Source: Nitrospira sp. MA-1 (GTDB lineage: Bacteria > Nitrospirota > Nitrospiria > Nitrospirales > UBA8639). Taken from it: a stretch of 64,000 bases of DNA. The notes below the pieces were generated by a model. The model saw nothing but the letters and a program-made list of their open reading frames with translations, ran no database searches and was not told the DNA's origin. The stretch spans positions 1-64,000 of the forward strand of contig JAQJDB010000006.1 of assembly GCA_032139905.1 (NCBI GenBank). Reading direction: 5' to 3'. This document shows, piece after piece, positions 1-9,058 of this stretch (the first letter of the stretch is position 1; the number at the start of each line of letters is the position of its first letter). The translations under genes were made by a program, and so were the position numbers.

Positions 1-16
1 ATGAAAAGCAGAAATT

Positions 17-421
17 TCACTTATCAAGCTGTCCAGAAATCGGGGTCCACTTCTCCGAATCTAAAATATTCAGTGCGGAATGTTGGTCGCTGCCCACATA
101 CCGAAACGTTATGCCGGTAATGTTTCCTCCAGAGACTCGCTGAAGGTAGCAAGGGCCGCTTCGTCGATTGAATATCGTGACCAGGTCCCGGCCGGCGCCG
201 ACAAGATGGATGGTTCGCTCAGTCATTACCAACCGATCTTCATATACCCCCGGTCGAATGAATATTTGATCATCTTCTTGGGCTTGAGCGAGAGCTTCGC
301 TGGGTAAAGTGAAGCTACCTGGGCGCTTCGCGTCCACAAGTAACGTTTTTCCCCCGAATGGATTGGGCGGTGGTTCGTGAAAGGATGATGGTTCGGCGGA
401 CAAGGCTTTCTCCTCTTTCAA
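17..421 (-). CDS. Short beta-helix (pectin-lyase-like) protein, possibly truncated
   Basis: The 134-residue product contains a parallel beta-helix signature: a segment reading FIRPGVYEDRLVM followed by IHLVGAGRD, which is the usual first coil of DUF1565 or right-handed beta-helix proteins. Such proteins normally run to several hundred residues with many coils, but this one stops after about three coils at a TGA ending at position 17. The N-terminus has no obvious signal peptide. Either the gene is a short cytoplasmic relative or it is cut by a frameshift whose continuation lies left of the window. No function is assigned. Confidence 0.55.
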   Translation of the reverse strand: MKEEKALSAEPSSFHEPPPNPFGGKTLLVDAKRPGSFTLPSEALAQAQEDDQIFIRPGVYEDRLVMTERTIHLVGAGRDLVTIFNRRSGPCYLQRVSGGNITGITFRYVGSDQHSALNILDSEKWTPISGQLDK

Positions 422-822
422 AAGAATTCTGGCAAATGGCGACCCTGATATCTACGGGACCAAAAATGTATCGACCGTTCATCAAGTATGCGAATGGAAA
501 CCGAAGGGTGAACCATACGGAATTTCGAAGAATGACATTTCACAATCTTAAATCCAATCCAATTCACCGACGTAAAGTTCTGTAATGTTGATATTTTATA
601 TCCTGGTATTGAATTTGCTTCCGATCTTTTCCGTTGTACAAAAAATAAACAGTAAAGTCTTTTTTGTCTAATTTATTTTTTAAGTGGTGAAAATTTTTTT
701 CCACATGTTAGGGAGCAGTCCGCTGCCGCCCTGATTAACTTTAATTGTGTCTGTCAGAGAAGTCCGCCTCCCCCTCCCCCGCATTAATTTCAACAGTTTC
801 CCCCAGGAAAGAGAGTTTCGTT
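422..822. other. Intergenic, AT-rich, no gene seen
   Basis: This 400-base stretch separates the divergent beta-helix gene and the di-haem cytochrome gene. It becomes strongly AT-rich at 590-705 with poly-T tracts, which is compatible with promoters for one or both genes, but I could not fix a convincing -35/-10 pair. A GGAAAGAG ribosome-binding site lies just before the cytochrome start at 823. Confidence 0.5.
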
Positions 823-2421
823 ATGTCAAAGAATGGGAGAAGTGGTATGTCTCTGTTCTTTTTGTTCCTAGTGTTGGGCACAATGTCGTTTGTAAAAGTT
901 TTATCTGGAGCGCAGGCACAGGAAACCGACATCTTTCAACATCCTAATTCTGAGCAGGCAGGGATTAAGAAATCTTTGGAGCAGCAAATTGGGGCTGGCC
1001 GGGGAGATATCAACACTCCTGATTCCTCGCTATATATTATTAACAGGGATCCGTTCCGCTCGATTCGTCGTGGTCGAAATCTTTTTCAACGCAAATTCAC
1101 CATATCCCAAGGGATGGGCCCACGCAATGGGGACGGGTTTGGAGATATAAGCGCCGATGCCTCGCTGGGCGCAGGTTTAGCGGATAGTTGTGCAGCCTGC
1201 CACGGACGTCCACGTAGCTCGGCAGGATTTGGTGGGGACGTGTTTACCCGCCCGGATAGTCGGGATGCCCCGCATTTATTCGGGTTAGGGCTTATCGAAA
1301 TGCTTGCAGATGAAATTACCCAAGATCTTCGGAAAATCCGGGATCAGGCCATTGCCAGAGCCAAGGGTGGACGAGGCGTGGAGGTGTCGTTGAAGAGTAA
1401 AGGCATTTCCTATGGAAAAATCAGAGTCAATCCTGACGGTTCGGTCGATCCCTCACACCTGGAAGGTGTCGATCCGGATTTGCGGGTACGGCCATTTTTT
1501 CATCACGGTGGCACCATTTCCATCAGGGAATTTGTGGTGGGGGCATTGAATGGGGAAATGGGGATGGAGGCATTTGATCCCGATCTGGCAAAGGCTGCTG
1601 ACGGTGAGGAAGTGGTCACACCATCGGGAATGGTGTTAAACGGAAAGACCGATACCATCGAAACGCCTCCGGCTTTCAGTGAAAGTGATGATTCGGATCG
1701 AGATGGGGTTGCCAATGAAGTGCCCGTGAGCCTGGTGGACCATCTTGAGTTCTATTTATTGAATTATTTTAAGCCCGCCATTGGGCGTGAGACGAAAGAT
1801 AGCAAGAGGGGGCAGAGGCTCTTTCAAGACATTCAATGCACCAGCTGTCATATCCAAAATTTAGTCATTGAGAAAGATCGTCGTGTGGCTGATGTGGAAA
1901 CCACTTATGACCGTCGACGAGGGATTTTCAATGATCTTTTCGCCGTGGCCACTCCTTTGTTCCAAGAAGTCCAGGGTTCGGGTTCTCCTTCGGTGAAAAA
2001 ACCCAAAGGTAAGCGCTTTGTCGTCAAAAATATCTATGCGGATTTCAAACGCCATGACTTAGGCTCAACCTATTGGGAGCGCAATTTTGATGGTTCTTTG
2101 ACTAAGGAGTTTATGACCGAACCACTATGGGGAGTAGGTACAACTGCTCCTTACGGTCATGACGGGCGGAGTATCGATCTATGGTCGGTCATTATGCGGC
2201 ATGGAGGAGAGGCGAAAGATGCACGGGATCGCTTTGCCCGATTATCGGAGGAGCAGCAAGGGCAGATTATCGATTTTCTACAGACTCTGGTTTTGTTTCC
2301 ACCGGACGATACGGCTTCCAATTTAAATCCTGGCGATTCTCAAGCCCAGAATTTTCCGCAATATGGACATGGAAATATAGCCTTGCCCGCGTTATTCAAC
2401 AATCCTAGCGATTTGGAATAA
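823..2421 (+). CDS. Di-haem cytochrome c / thiol-oxidoreductase-like protein (DUF1111 or di-haem peroxidase family)
   Basis: The product is about 532 residues. It opens with a signal peptide (MSKNGRSGMSLFFLFLVLG... cut near AQAQ), so it is exported to the periplasm. Two c-type haem motifs are present, CAACH near residues 123-127 and CTSCH near 339-343, spaced as in di-haem oxidoreductases. A late motif with APYGHDGR is typical of the DUF1111/MauG-related families and supplies a likely distal haem ligand. I chose ATG 823 over upstream TTG 745 because AGGAAAGAG sits about 10 bases before it and the signal peptide follows directly. A hairpin terminator lies 36 bases after the stop, so it is probably monocistronic. 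The substrate is unknown. Confidence 0.85.
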   Translation: MSKNGRSGMSLFFLFLVLGTMSFVKVLSGAQAQETDIFQHPNSEQAGIKKSLEQQIGAGRGDINTPDSSLYIINRDPFRSIRRGRNLFQRKFTISQGMGPRNGDGFGDISADASLGAGLADSCAACHGRPRSSAGFGGDVFTRPDSRDAPHLFGLGLIEMLADEITQDLRKIRDQAIARAKGGRGVEVSLKSKGISYGKIRVNPDGSVDPSHLEGVDPDLRVRPFFHHGGTISIREFVVGALNGEMGMEAFDPDLAKAADGEEVVTPSGMVLNGKTDTIETPPAFSESDDSDRDGVANEVPVSLVDHLEFYLLNYFKPAIGRETKDSKRGQRLFQDIQCTSCHIQNLVIEKDRRVADVETTYDRRRGIFNDLFAVATPLFQEVQGSGSPSVKKPKGKRFVVKNIYADFKRHDLGSTYWERNFDGSLTKEFMTEPLWGVGTTAPYGHDGRSIDLWSVIMRHGGEAKDARDRFARLSEEQQGQIIDFLQTLVLFPPDDTASNLNPGDSQAQNFPQYGHGNIALPALFNNPSDLE

Positions 2422-2456
2422 AGGAAGTTTTCTATATTCTTATCTGCCTAATGGAA

Positions 2457-2489
2457 TCAAGCCCGTGATCCGTAAGGTCACGGGCTTGA
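2457..2489 (+). terminator. Hairpin terminator after cytochrome gene
   Basis: A perfect 12-bp stem TCAAGCCCGTGA / TCACGGGCTTGA encloses a 9-base loop, beginning 36 bases after the cytochrome stop. The downstream run is only moderately T-rich (CCCTCTTTCG), so termination may be partial or assisted. Confidence 0.6.
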
Positions 2490-2767
2490 ACCCTCTTTCG
2501 CAATTTGGGATGTTTCCCATTGTCTTTCTCTTTTTTGTGCGATCCAACATCGAACGGGATAAGAAAACCATCTGGATTTCAACCAGGTGGCTTCTCACGC
2601 CTCCCTTGTCTCTCGCCGCATCTCTCGTTGCTGTGTGTTCTAGCCCTATCCTGATGGACTATTTTTAGAATTATCGGGTGGCGAAAATCACGTCACGTAT
2701 CGATTTGAAATTAAAAGAAGACATTTCTTGTCTTCAAGAATGTTCAGAGACCTGGGAGGAAAATGGG

Positions 2768-3436
2768 TTAATTATTCTCAAATGCTTGGCGGGTTGCGAA
2801 GACCTCGCCTGGATGAATCAGGAGCAGGCAATCGCCATCAACCGGATCCTTATGAAAGAGTGCGAAGGTGAGGCAGAGCTGAGGGGTCGGTTCAGGAGAA
2901 AACTGTAACAAGATGGGAACATCCACCAGGGGAGTTGGTGTTTTCAGGATGGCCAACCGGAGGCGGACAGCCACCAGCGTATCGCGTAGGCGTGTTTGAA
3001 TAAGTTCTTCAGGATAATCTGGAGAAGGTGTAATGTATTTGTCCCAGAGCGGATTGGTCATGCCCACACAGAAATCCAGCCCTACGCTTTGCGCAATAGT
3101 CGTAACATCTTTGAGTATCCCAGATTCAATGGCTTCTTTGCGGGATCCAATAGGGAGTGATTCAAATTCTGAAGGGATATCTCCTGAGCCCAGGGAAAGA
3201 GCTAACTGGGATGATTCAGAGAGGTCTGAAGGTAAAAGGTTAGATCTATTCTGGGAGTCGGTGTCGTCTTTTTCTAAAGGAGCGAGATCGCTCAAAGGTG
3301 TCTTCCCTAATGCTTGAAGAAGACCTTCATAGACGGCTTTGGCGGAATCCGTCCATGAATCATTCATCGGCAATCCGCGAAAGGCCGCCTCGGAGGCTTT
3401 TTTCTCATCATGGGTTAACATGCGTTCTGGATTCAT
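2768..3436 (-). CDS. Hypothetical protein, 222 residues
   Basis: I do not recognise a domain. The protein is soluble and acidic in its middle part (about residues 50-100, rich in S, D and E). Its C-terminal half has regular secondary structure, with a segment TRLRDTLVAVRLRLAI predicted as helix. There are no membrane segments and only isolated cysteines. A competing plus-strand frame at 2678-2908 overlaps its 3' end and looks like a shadow. The neighbouring minus-strand gene upstream encodes a DUF2294 protein, about 170 bases away. Confidence 0.65.
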   Translation of the reverse strand: MNPERMLTHDEKKASEAAFRGLPMNDSWTDSAKAVYEGLLQALGKTPLSDLAPLEKDDTDSQNRSNLLPSDLSESSQLALSLGSGDIPSEFESLPIGSRKEAIESGILKDVTTIAQSVGLDFCVGMTNPLWDKYITPSPDYPEELIQTRLRDTLVAVRLRLAILKTPTPLVDVPILLQFSPEPTPQLCLTFALFHKDPVDGDCLLLIHPGEVFATRQAFENN

Positions 3437-3605
3437 ACCTTCAAAGATAAGCTAAATTTCTGAGAAGTCAAGAGTAAAACATTTCTGTCTCCAAATGGGC
3501 CAGGAATGGAAACGCAGAAAGAGTCGTGAATTCAGTCAAGAAAGCGGTCCAATTAGCCCAGCCATTTACAGATAGCAAGGTGGTTGATCTCTCAATCGAT
3601 GGTTT

Positions 3606-3977
3606 TCAGCGAAAGGTTGCCTCCAAATCCCGATCTAAAGTAAGGACGATGATGCGTTCTTCGATTCGGGTATCGATATCTGTAAATAAAGCAGTCGTTT
3701 CCGCTCCGGTGATTTCCAACATTTCCCGACACAGTTGCTCTCTTCCTTGGGAAATGAGATTTTGGCGCATCTGCTTGACCATTCCAATGCCTTCTTCACT
3801 CTTGGCCAGCTGGCGTTCAGCTGGCGTAAGAACGCCCTTGAGCCGAATGAGAATGGTGTCACGGAGTATAGAAGCTCGAACATCGGTGGGGCCGCGGCCC
3901 ATGAATTCCTGCTCAAATTTAATAATGGCATTTCGAATTGCCGATTCCATTTCCCCTCGTGTGACAGTGTGTTTCAT
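3606..3977 (-). CDS. DUF2294 family protein
   Basis: The roughly 123-residue product contains the characteristic DUF2294 opening, in which AIIKFEQEFMGRGP is followed by a helix-strand core with ILIRLKGVLTPAE and a conserved C-terminal ALFTDIDT segment. The family is widespread in bacteria and has no firmly established function. The longest frame begins at 4034, but I prefer the ATG at 3977 because family members normally begin shortly before the E-x-x-AI helix and an AGAAAG sequence lies 9 bases upstream. It is a single small cytoplasmic protein. Confidence 0.75.
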   Translation of the reverse strand: MKHTVTRGEMESAIRNAIIKFEQEFMGRGPTDVRASILRDTILIRLKGVLTPAERQLAKSEEGIGMVKQMRQNLISQGREQLCREMLEITGAETTALFTDIDTRIEERIIVLTLDRDLEATFR

Positions 3978-4495
3978 GCGGTCATGCTTTCTGGTAAGAG
4001 CGATCTTCCCCTTCAAAATCGGGTGTTTGCGCATTCCCGAAGAAAATCACGGAAACTTGAGGAACAACCTGTCCCCCTGATATAAGCGTAAAACTGATGT
4101 GAGGTCAAGAAGAGGAAGGGCTTCTTCTCGAATGTTCAAGCAGAGTGGTCTCTGTGCTGTTTTTGAATTTGACCGTAGAACGGGTTTGTCGGATCGCCTG
4201 CATCATTCACCATGTGATAGTGAAAAGCGATAGAATAAGCCAATCGGGTGAACTCCTGAAGACAGTAAAAGGGGGCGTCCTTCGGTTGGCTTTTTTATTG
4301 TCAATTGAGTTAATCGAGTACTGCACAATTGACTGACATCTCTCATGAGTTGGGTGTATGGTCCTGTCAGGTTTTCCCCTCTGCCAATTCACCCTGATTC
4401 CCGTTATCTTATCCGGTGAGAGCACAAATGGTTTCTCTATGACTTGATTTGAGGATGGTAGGCATCCGTGCTCTAAAAAAAGTGGAAATGGGGCA
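3978..4495. other. Intergenic leader region upstream of dabA
   Basis: About 500 bases lie between the divergent DUF2294 gene and dabA. Apart from the terminator-like hairpin at 4237-4296 (listed separately), I see no gene. The reading frames here have no recognisable content. Because the only plus-strand gene downstream is dabA, the hairpin may belong to a dabA leader transcript. Confidence 0.45.
4237..4296 (+). terminator. Terminator-like hairpin or attenuator upstream of dabA
   Basis: GCCAATCGGG (4239-4248) pairs with TTCGGTTGGC (4281-4290) to give a 10-bp stem with wobble pairs, followed immediately by TTTTTT. The 32-base loop holds an inner CTCCT/AGGGG stem. It lies 200 bases before dabA and no plus-strand gene precedes it, so it could act as an attenuator within a leader. 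Its closing stem resembles the hairpin at 7896-7951 after dabA. Confidence 0.5.
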
Positions 4496-7400
4496 ATGAA
4501 CAAGGTTGAGCAAGATCCTTTATCCGTGAAGAGTTGGAAATGGCTTCGAGACATCGTTGATGAGGCGTGTCAGCCCATCGGTCCATATTGGCCGATGAAA
4601 TCATTTGCCTATTATAATCCCATTCGAGACCTCGAGCATTTACCATTTGCCCGTGCGATCGAGGCCGCAAATCAGTTGTTGGGTGCCAAGGGGTTTCTGC
4701 CTGTTGGAGAGTATCGCCAACTTTTTCATCAAGGTCGAATCACTCTTTCGGCCATTGACCAGGCTCTTCGGCGCGTAGGACCTCCCCTGCCGTCTCGAAC
4801 CACTGTGCAGGTTGGTGACCGTAGCATCCATGTCCAAGATGTCTGGCGCATTCATGCTATATACGGGATTGAAATTTTACCTGCTGTGCTGCTGACGTGG
4901 ACACTGGAACTAGAAGGTCTGAACACACGATTTCGATCTGATCTTCCGGAGAATTCTCGAACATCCATTATTAACCGAACTATTCGAGAGTGCGAGAAGT
5001 GCCGACATGATCCGGAATCGGCCTATCTGCACAACCTCTGGAAAAGTTCGTTGGCGGCCTGCCAATTGTTCGACCCTGTGTCGGGTGAGGGTTCTTTCCA
5101 TGCATCGGACCTTGGTCGGAGCTCCCATCTATCAGGAAAAGAGGCCCATTCTGTCACAGTTGACTTACCTAAAGACCGAACGCTGAGTGATTGGCTGGAC
5201 AGTGAGACGGGGAGCGCGCTGGTTGAGACCATTAATACGCACATGATCAAATGGATTGCGGCATTTGTAGACGAAGGTGTTGCGGGATGGAGTATGCCTT
5301 CAAGAGATAAGGGGTTTTTTGCTGCATGGCGAGAATTGGCCGAAGGGGACCTCTCAGGCAAATTTCTCGGGATTCCCGATCTTCGACAAAAGTTTCGCGA
5401 ATTATCCGACGTACCGGAAGAGATGTTGTGCAAACATCTGCAGAATCTCAATATCCCGAAGGAACGTTGGCAAGAGTATCTCTGCCGTCATCTGGCTCAA
5501 TTGCCAGGTTGGGCAGGGTTTATTCGCTGGCGTGGAGACCATCCTGGGTATCCCGCCCAGCAACATTACCCCATTGATCCTCTGCAATATCTGGCCGTCC
5601 GGCTCTTTTATGAATCGGGAATGGTGGAGGGACTTTGCCAACGGGAATGGGGCATCAAGGGGACGTTACCTGGACTCCTTGCCTATTGGAACAAACAGGG
5701 TACGCATGAACAGGCGTTGAGTCTCTCTTCTTCTCACGCCACTGTTGCTAATGATCAGGCGGTGTGCCATCAAGCTTGGCGTCTTTTTCACCTGGCTCAG
5801 TTTTTGGAACTGACCCCAATTGAGGTACACGAATTGTCTTATAGCGACACGTCAACCTTATTGGAATGGTTGGATCTCTTTCCCCAATCTTCACATGGAC
5901 CGGTATGGCTTGAAGCGTATGAGGACGTCTATCGTGAGTCATTGCTGAGGAACATCAGCGGACATCAGGCTGTGGCTCCCGTTAGCAATCAACGGCCTCG
6001 GGCGCAAGGGATTTTTTGTATTGATGCCCGCTCAGAATCGTTTCGTCGTCATCTTGAAGCTCAGGGACCGTATGAAACATTTGGGTATGCGGGATTTTTT
6101 GGGGTGCCCATGAGTCATGTGGCATTTGATAGCCACGACCACTTAGCATTGTGTCCAATTCTGTTGACACCGAAAGCGGAAGTGATCGAAGTTCCCCGAA
6201 TGGGGCAGCATGAAAGGGTGAAGAGCTATCTTTCCGGAACCAGATGGCATCAATTCAGTCATCACCTCTTTCACGATCTGAAACACAATCCATTTGCCTC
6301 CTTTATGCTGATTGATGTGTTAGGAATCTTTTTTAGTGTTGGATTGGTCGGAAAAACACTCTTTCGAACCTCCTTCGATGCCATCAAACAGTGGTTGCAC
6401 CAGTGGTTGGGGAGCACCGTTGTCACGCACATTCCTGTTGAGCCTTCAGGTGATGACGAACATAAAAATCCCCCTGTGGGAGAACTGGCACAAGGTTTTA
6501 CCACATTGGAGCAAGCGGCCTTTGTGGAGGGTGGATTGCGTGTGATCGGGCTCACGAAAAATTTTGGACGGTTTGTGATGGTTTGCGGTCATGGAAGCCA
6601 ATCCGATAATAATCCCTATTACGCGGCCCTGGACTGTGGGGCATGTGGGGGCAGTCATGGTGACCCGAATGCTCGTGCCTTTTCGGCCATGGCCAATAAT
6701 CCAGAGGTCCGACAGATTCTGAACGATCATGGGCTGGTTATTCCGGAGGACACCTGGTTTCTTCCCGCCAAACATAACACCACCACAGATCAAGTGATGT
6801 TGTATGACCTTGTCGATGTTCCTGCTATCCATTTAGAGGAATTAGGACTGTTGGTGAGAGACTTGGAGCAGGCTGGCACACATCAGGCATTGGAACGATG
6901 TGGACGAATTCCCGGCGCTCCGACAGCCGTGTCTCCCAATGAAGCGTTTAAACATGTCAGGCAACGGAGCATGGATTGGGCGAATTCTCGTCCTGAATGG
7001 GGATTGTCAGGGAACGCTGCCTTTTTGATTGGAAGGCGGGCCCTTACCAAGGGGCTGGATTTGGGAGGGAGAGTTTTTTTGCATTCCTACGATCCCGGAT
7101 CCGATCTTGATGGAAGCCTTCTTGAAAAAATCATGACCGCACCCCTCATCGTGGGTGAATTGATTAGCTTAACGTATTACTTTTCCGGGGTGGATCCTTG
7201 GGCCTATGGGAGTGGAAGCAAAGTCATTCACAATATGGTTGGCGGAGTTGGGGTGATGTTGGGGAGTCAAAGTGATCTGCAAAAAGGCCTTCCCCTTCAA
7301 TCGGTAAACGATGGGGCGCGGCATTATCATGAACCCATGCGCTTGCTCGCCATCATTGAGGCACCGCCGGATCGAATCCGGTCTATCATTCAGAAGCATA

Positions 7401-7522
7401 CATTGCTTCAACATGTCTTCCATAACCAATGGATGAATGTCATAGCGTTTGATCCAGATTCCAAAGGATTTTCACGTTATCTCTCGGATTCAACGTGGGA
7501 ACCCGTCACGACTACAATATAA
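4496..7522 (+). CDS. dabA: DabA-like inorganic carbon transporter subunit (DUF2309)
   Basis: The 1008-residue protein belongs to the DUF2309/UPF0753 family, whose characterised member DabA is a beta-carbonic-anhydrase-like, membrane-associated protein that takes up CO2/bicarbonate with a NuoL-like partner. The four predicted zinc ligands are present: C508 and D510 in FCIDARSE, H699 in VCGHGSQSDNNPY and C714 in DCGACGG; the 15-residue H-to-C spacing equals that reported for Halothiobacillus DabA. It is longer than the typical 800-870 residues, with extra N-terminal sequence. No signal peptide or clear multi-pass topology is seen. It heads a same-strand series of Mrp/complex I-like subunits, although a 478-base gap with a strong hairpin intervenes. 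Confidence 0.93.
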   Translation: MNKVEQDPLSVKSWKWLRDIVDEACQPIGPYWPMKSFAYYNPIRDLEHLPFARAIEAANQLLGAKGFLPVGEYRQLFHQGRITLSAIDQALRRVGPPLPSRTTVQVGDRSIHVQDVWRIHAIYGIEILPAVLLTWTLELEGLNTRFRSDLPENSRTSIINRTIRECEKCRHDPESAYLHNLWKSSLAACQLFDPVSGEGSFHASDLGRSSHLSGKEAHSVTVDLPKDRTLSDWLDSETGSALVETINTHMIKWIAAFVDEGVAGWSMPSRDKGFFAAWRELAEGDLSGKFLGIPDLRQKFRELSDVPEEMLCKHLQNLNIPKERWQEYLCRHLAQLPGWAGFIRWRGDHPGYPAQQHYPIDPLQYLAVRLFYESGMVEGLCQREWGIKGTLPGLLAYWNKQGTHEQALSLSSSHATVANDQAVCHQAWRLFHLAQFLELTPIEVHELSYSDTSTLLEWLDLFPQSSHGPVWLEAYEDVYRESLLRNISGHQAVAPVSNQRPRAQGIFCIDARSESFRRHLEAQGPYETFGYAGFFGVPMSHVAFDSHDHLALCPILLTPKAEVIEVPRMGQHERVKSYLSGTRWHQFSHHLFHDLKHNPFASFMLIDVLGIFFSVGLVGKTLFRTSFDAIKQWLHQWLGSTVVTHIPVEPSGDDEHKNPPVGELAQGFTTLEQAAFVEGGLRVIGLTKNFGRFVMVCGHGSQSDNNPYYAALDCGACGGSHGDPNARAFSAMANNPEVRQILNDHGLVIPEDTWFLPAKHNTTTDQVMLYDLVDVPAIHLEELGLLVRDLEQAGTHQALERCGRIPGAPTAVSPNEAFKHVRQRSMDWANSRPEWGLSGNAAFLIGRRALTKGLDLGGRVFLHSYDPGSDLDGSLLEKIMTAPLIVGELISLTYYFSGVDPWAYGSGSKVIHNMVGGVGVMLGSQSDLQKGLPLQSVNDGARHYHEPMRLLAIIEAPPDRIRSIIQKHTLLQHVFHNQWMNVIAFDPDSKGFSRYLSDSTWEPVTTTI

Positions 7523-8000
7523 TTTTGCGATGGGAAGGGAAGTCTTTTGGACGTTTGCCGTGCTTGGAATGGCAGAGCGAATCCCGCATCATCTCTGATG
7601 AGAGATGTTTGTTTCCCAGGGATTTCGGTTCCACCTACAGGATCCAGTTGTCCTAAGAAGGCTGGCTAAAAGACTCCGATCGAACCCTTCCCTTGATTCG
7701 CAGTTGTGGATGGAAGAGGGTGCCTGGTATAAGGTCAGAGGCTTGTGGGTTGTTGAAAAGGATGAGGCTCCTCTTTGTATTTGGCGCAGACCAAGTAGGG
7801 AGAGTGGGAGCATCCGGTTTTCCGAAATGTCATTTGCATCATGGCCGTAGGGTTCCCAGCATTTTGTTTGTTCCGATAGGCTGGAGACAGTACATGCCAA
7901 CCAGGTTTTTTGAATACCTCATTCGAAAAACATATGGTTGGCTTTTTTTTTACCGAATCGGATTCATTGAGTTTAGATTTTGGTCTGAGAATAGCGCAGG
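7523..8000. other. Intergenic between dabA and mrpE
   Basis: This 478-base gap has no recognisable gene. An 81-codon plus-strand frame (7605-7850) has no family resemblance and no convincing ribosome-binding site, so I do not call it. The final part carries the strong hairpin at 7896-7951, so the gap may contain the dabA terminator and a separate promoter for the antiporter genes. Confidence 0.5.
7896..7951 (+). terminator. Strong intrinsic terminator or attenuator between dabA and mrpE
   Basis: GCCAACCA (7896-7903) pairs perfectly with TGGTTGGC (7935-7942), with an inner stem TTTTTTGAAT / ATTCGAAAAA, and nine T residues follow (7943-7951). This is a textbook intrinsic terminator on the plus strand. 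It ends only about 50 bases before the mrpE start, so it may set the ratio of dabA to antiporter transcripts rather than simply end dabA. Confidence 0.8.
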
Positions 8001-8492
8001 ATGAAGTCTTCTTATCCGAAACAGTTTATCGCTAACACCTTGGCCCTTTTTAGTGTCTGGCTTGTGTTATCGGGGAAGTACGACAATTTTCACCTCGTAC
8101 TTGGATTCATGGCATCTTGTGGAGTGGCGTGGTTAAACACGGGATTCCCTCATTCTCCCTTCCATAATTTCCCATGGGCTCGTGTGGTTCTGTACAGCCC
8201 CTGGCTCTTTCTTCGTATTGTTGAGAGTAGTCTGCACTTGACGAAACTCATTCTCAATCCCTCATTACCCATTAGTCCCAGACTCATTACCTATCAGTCT
8301 CATTTAAAGCATAAGGGTGCCATTGTCCTGCTTGGAAATTCTGTGACCTTGACGCCTGGCACCATTACCGTTGAAGCCAACGGCAATACGCTTCTGGTGC
8401 ATGCGATAGATGGGACAGCAGCAAAGGACCTCACGACAGGCCGGATGGAGCGTAAACTCGCCTGGGTCTTTCAGGAAGATACGAATCACTGA
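8001..8492 (+). CDS. mrpE: Mrp-type Na+/H+ antiporter subunit E
   Basis: The 163-residue protein is an MrpE/MnhE subunit: short N-terminal hydrophobic helices (NTLALFSVWLVLSG and following) and a C-terminal cytoplasmic part with the family pattern SVTLTPGTITVE and VHAIDG. It is an inner-membrane subunit of Mrp antiporters. Its stop overlaps the start of the next gene by one base (TGATG), indicating tight coupling. It opens the run E-F-G-(A C-term)-B-C-D-NuoL-NuoM. Confidence 0.93.
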   Translation: MKSSYPKQFIANTLALFSVWLVLSGKYDNFHLVLGFMASCGVAWLNTGFPHSPFHNFPWARVVLYSPWLFLRIVESSLHLTKLILNPSLPISPRLITYQSHLKHKGAIVLLGNSVTLTPGTITVEANGNTLLVHAIDGTAAKDLTTGRMERKLAWVFQEDTNH

Positions 8493-8758
8493 TGCGTGAT
8501 TTTTTTCTGTTTTTATTAATCACTTTGTCTTTTCTGATTCTCGTGTATCTATACCGGGTGATTCAGGGTCCCACCGTGTTTGATCGGGTATTAGGGTTAG
8601 CGGGAATTTCGACCAAAGCCATCATTCTGGGTGTTGTGATGGGAACAGTCTATGACCGGGTAGAAATGTTCGTGGATATCTCCACGGGGTATGCGCTTCT
8701 CAATTTAGTTGGAGCATTTGCCATTGCCAAATTTCTTGAGCAACGAGGGACACCCTAA
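8492..8758 (+). CDS. mrpF: Mrp-type antiporter subunit F
   Basis: The 88-residue product has three membrane helices and the MrpF signature YRVIQGPTVFDRVLGL in its first loop, plus a conserved acidic residue in the MFVDISTGYALLN segment. In Mrp complexes MrpF packs with E and G in the small-subunit part. It is placed between mrpE (1-base overlap) and mrpG (start immediately after the stop). Confidence 0.93.
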   Translation: MRDFFLFLLITLSFLILVYLYRVIQGPTVFDRVLGLAGISTKAIILGVVMGTVYDRVEMFVDISTGYALLNLVGAFAIAKFLEQRGTP

Positions 8759-9058
8759 ATGGTCGTTCTTGCCATCGGGTTAATTCTAGTAGGGGTGTTT
8801 TTTTTAGTTGTAGCTGCAATTGGCACACTACGCCTTCCCGACGTGTTTACGCGATCCCATGCGGTCTCTCTGACTGATTCCCTTGGTGCCATTTGCGTCC
8901 TTGCGGGCCTTGCTTTGTACCAGGGATTCGGGATCAATATGCTGAAGATCCTGGTCGTCCTGGTCTTGCTCATCCTGTTAAATCCCGTCATTGCTCATGC
9001 CACCATTCGAGCGGCCAATCGGGCAGGCCTCAAACCTCAGACGAAGGAAGACCCATGA
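8759..9058 (+). CDS. mrpG: Mrp-type antiporter subunit G
   Basis: The 99-residue protein has three membrane helices and the MrpG/MnhG core GTLRLPDVFTRSHA, the most diagnostic motif of this subunit. It is one of the small hydrophobic subunits of the Mrp complex. Its TGA overlaps the ATGATG start of the next gene, so translation is probably coupled. Confidence 0.93.
   Translation: MVVLAIGLILVGVFFLVVAAIGTLRLPDVFTRSHAVSLTDSLGAICVLAGLALYQGFGINMLKILVVLVLLILLNPVIAHATIRAANRAGLKPQTKEDP

Noticed and set aside
2465-2668. 67-codon plus-strand frame after the cytochrome gene
   Set aside because: It starts inside the terminator hairpin, has no ribosome-binding site and no family resemblance.
2678-2908. 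76-codon plus-strand frame MAKITSRIDLKL...
   Set aside because: It overlaps the 3' end of the larger minus-strand hypothetical gene (2768-3436), has a weak start and no recognisable domain.
3526-4080. 184-codon plus-strand frame
   Set aside because: It is the antisense shadow of the DUF2294 gene, rich in serine and arginine as shadows often are.
7605-7850. 81-codon plus-strand frame in the dabA-mrpE gap
   Set aside because: It has no convincing ribosome-binding site or homology, and a competing frame lies on the other strand.
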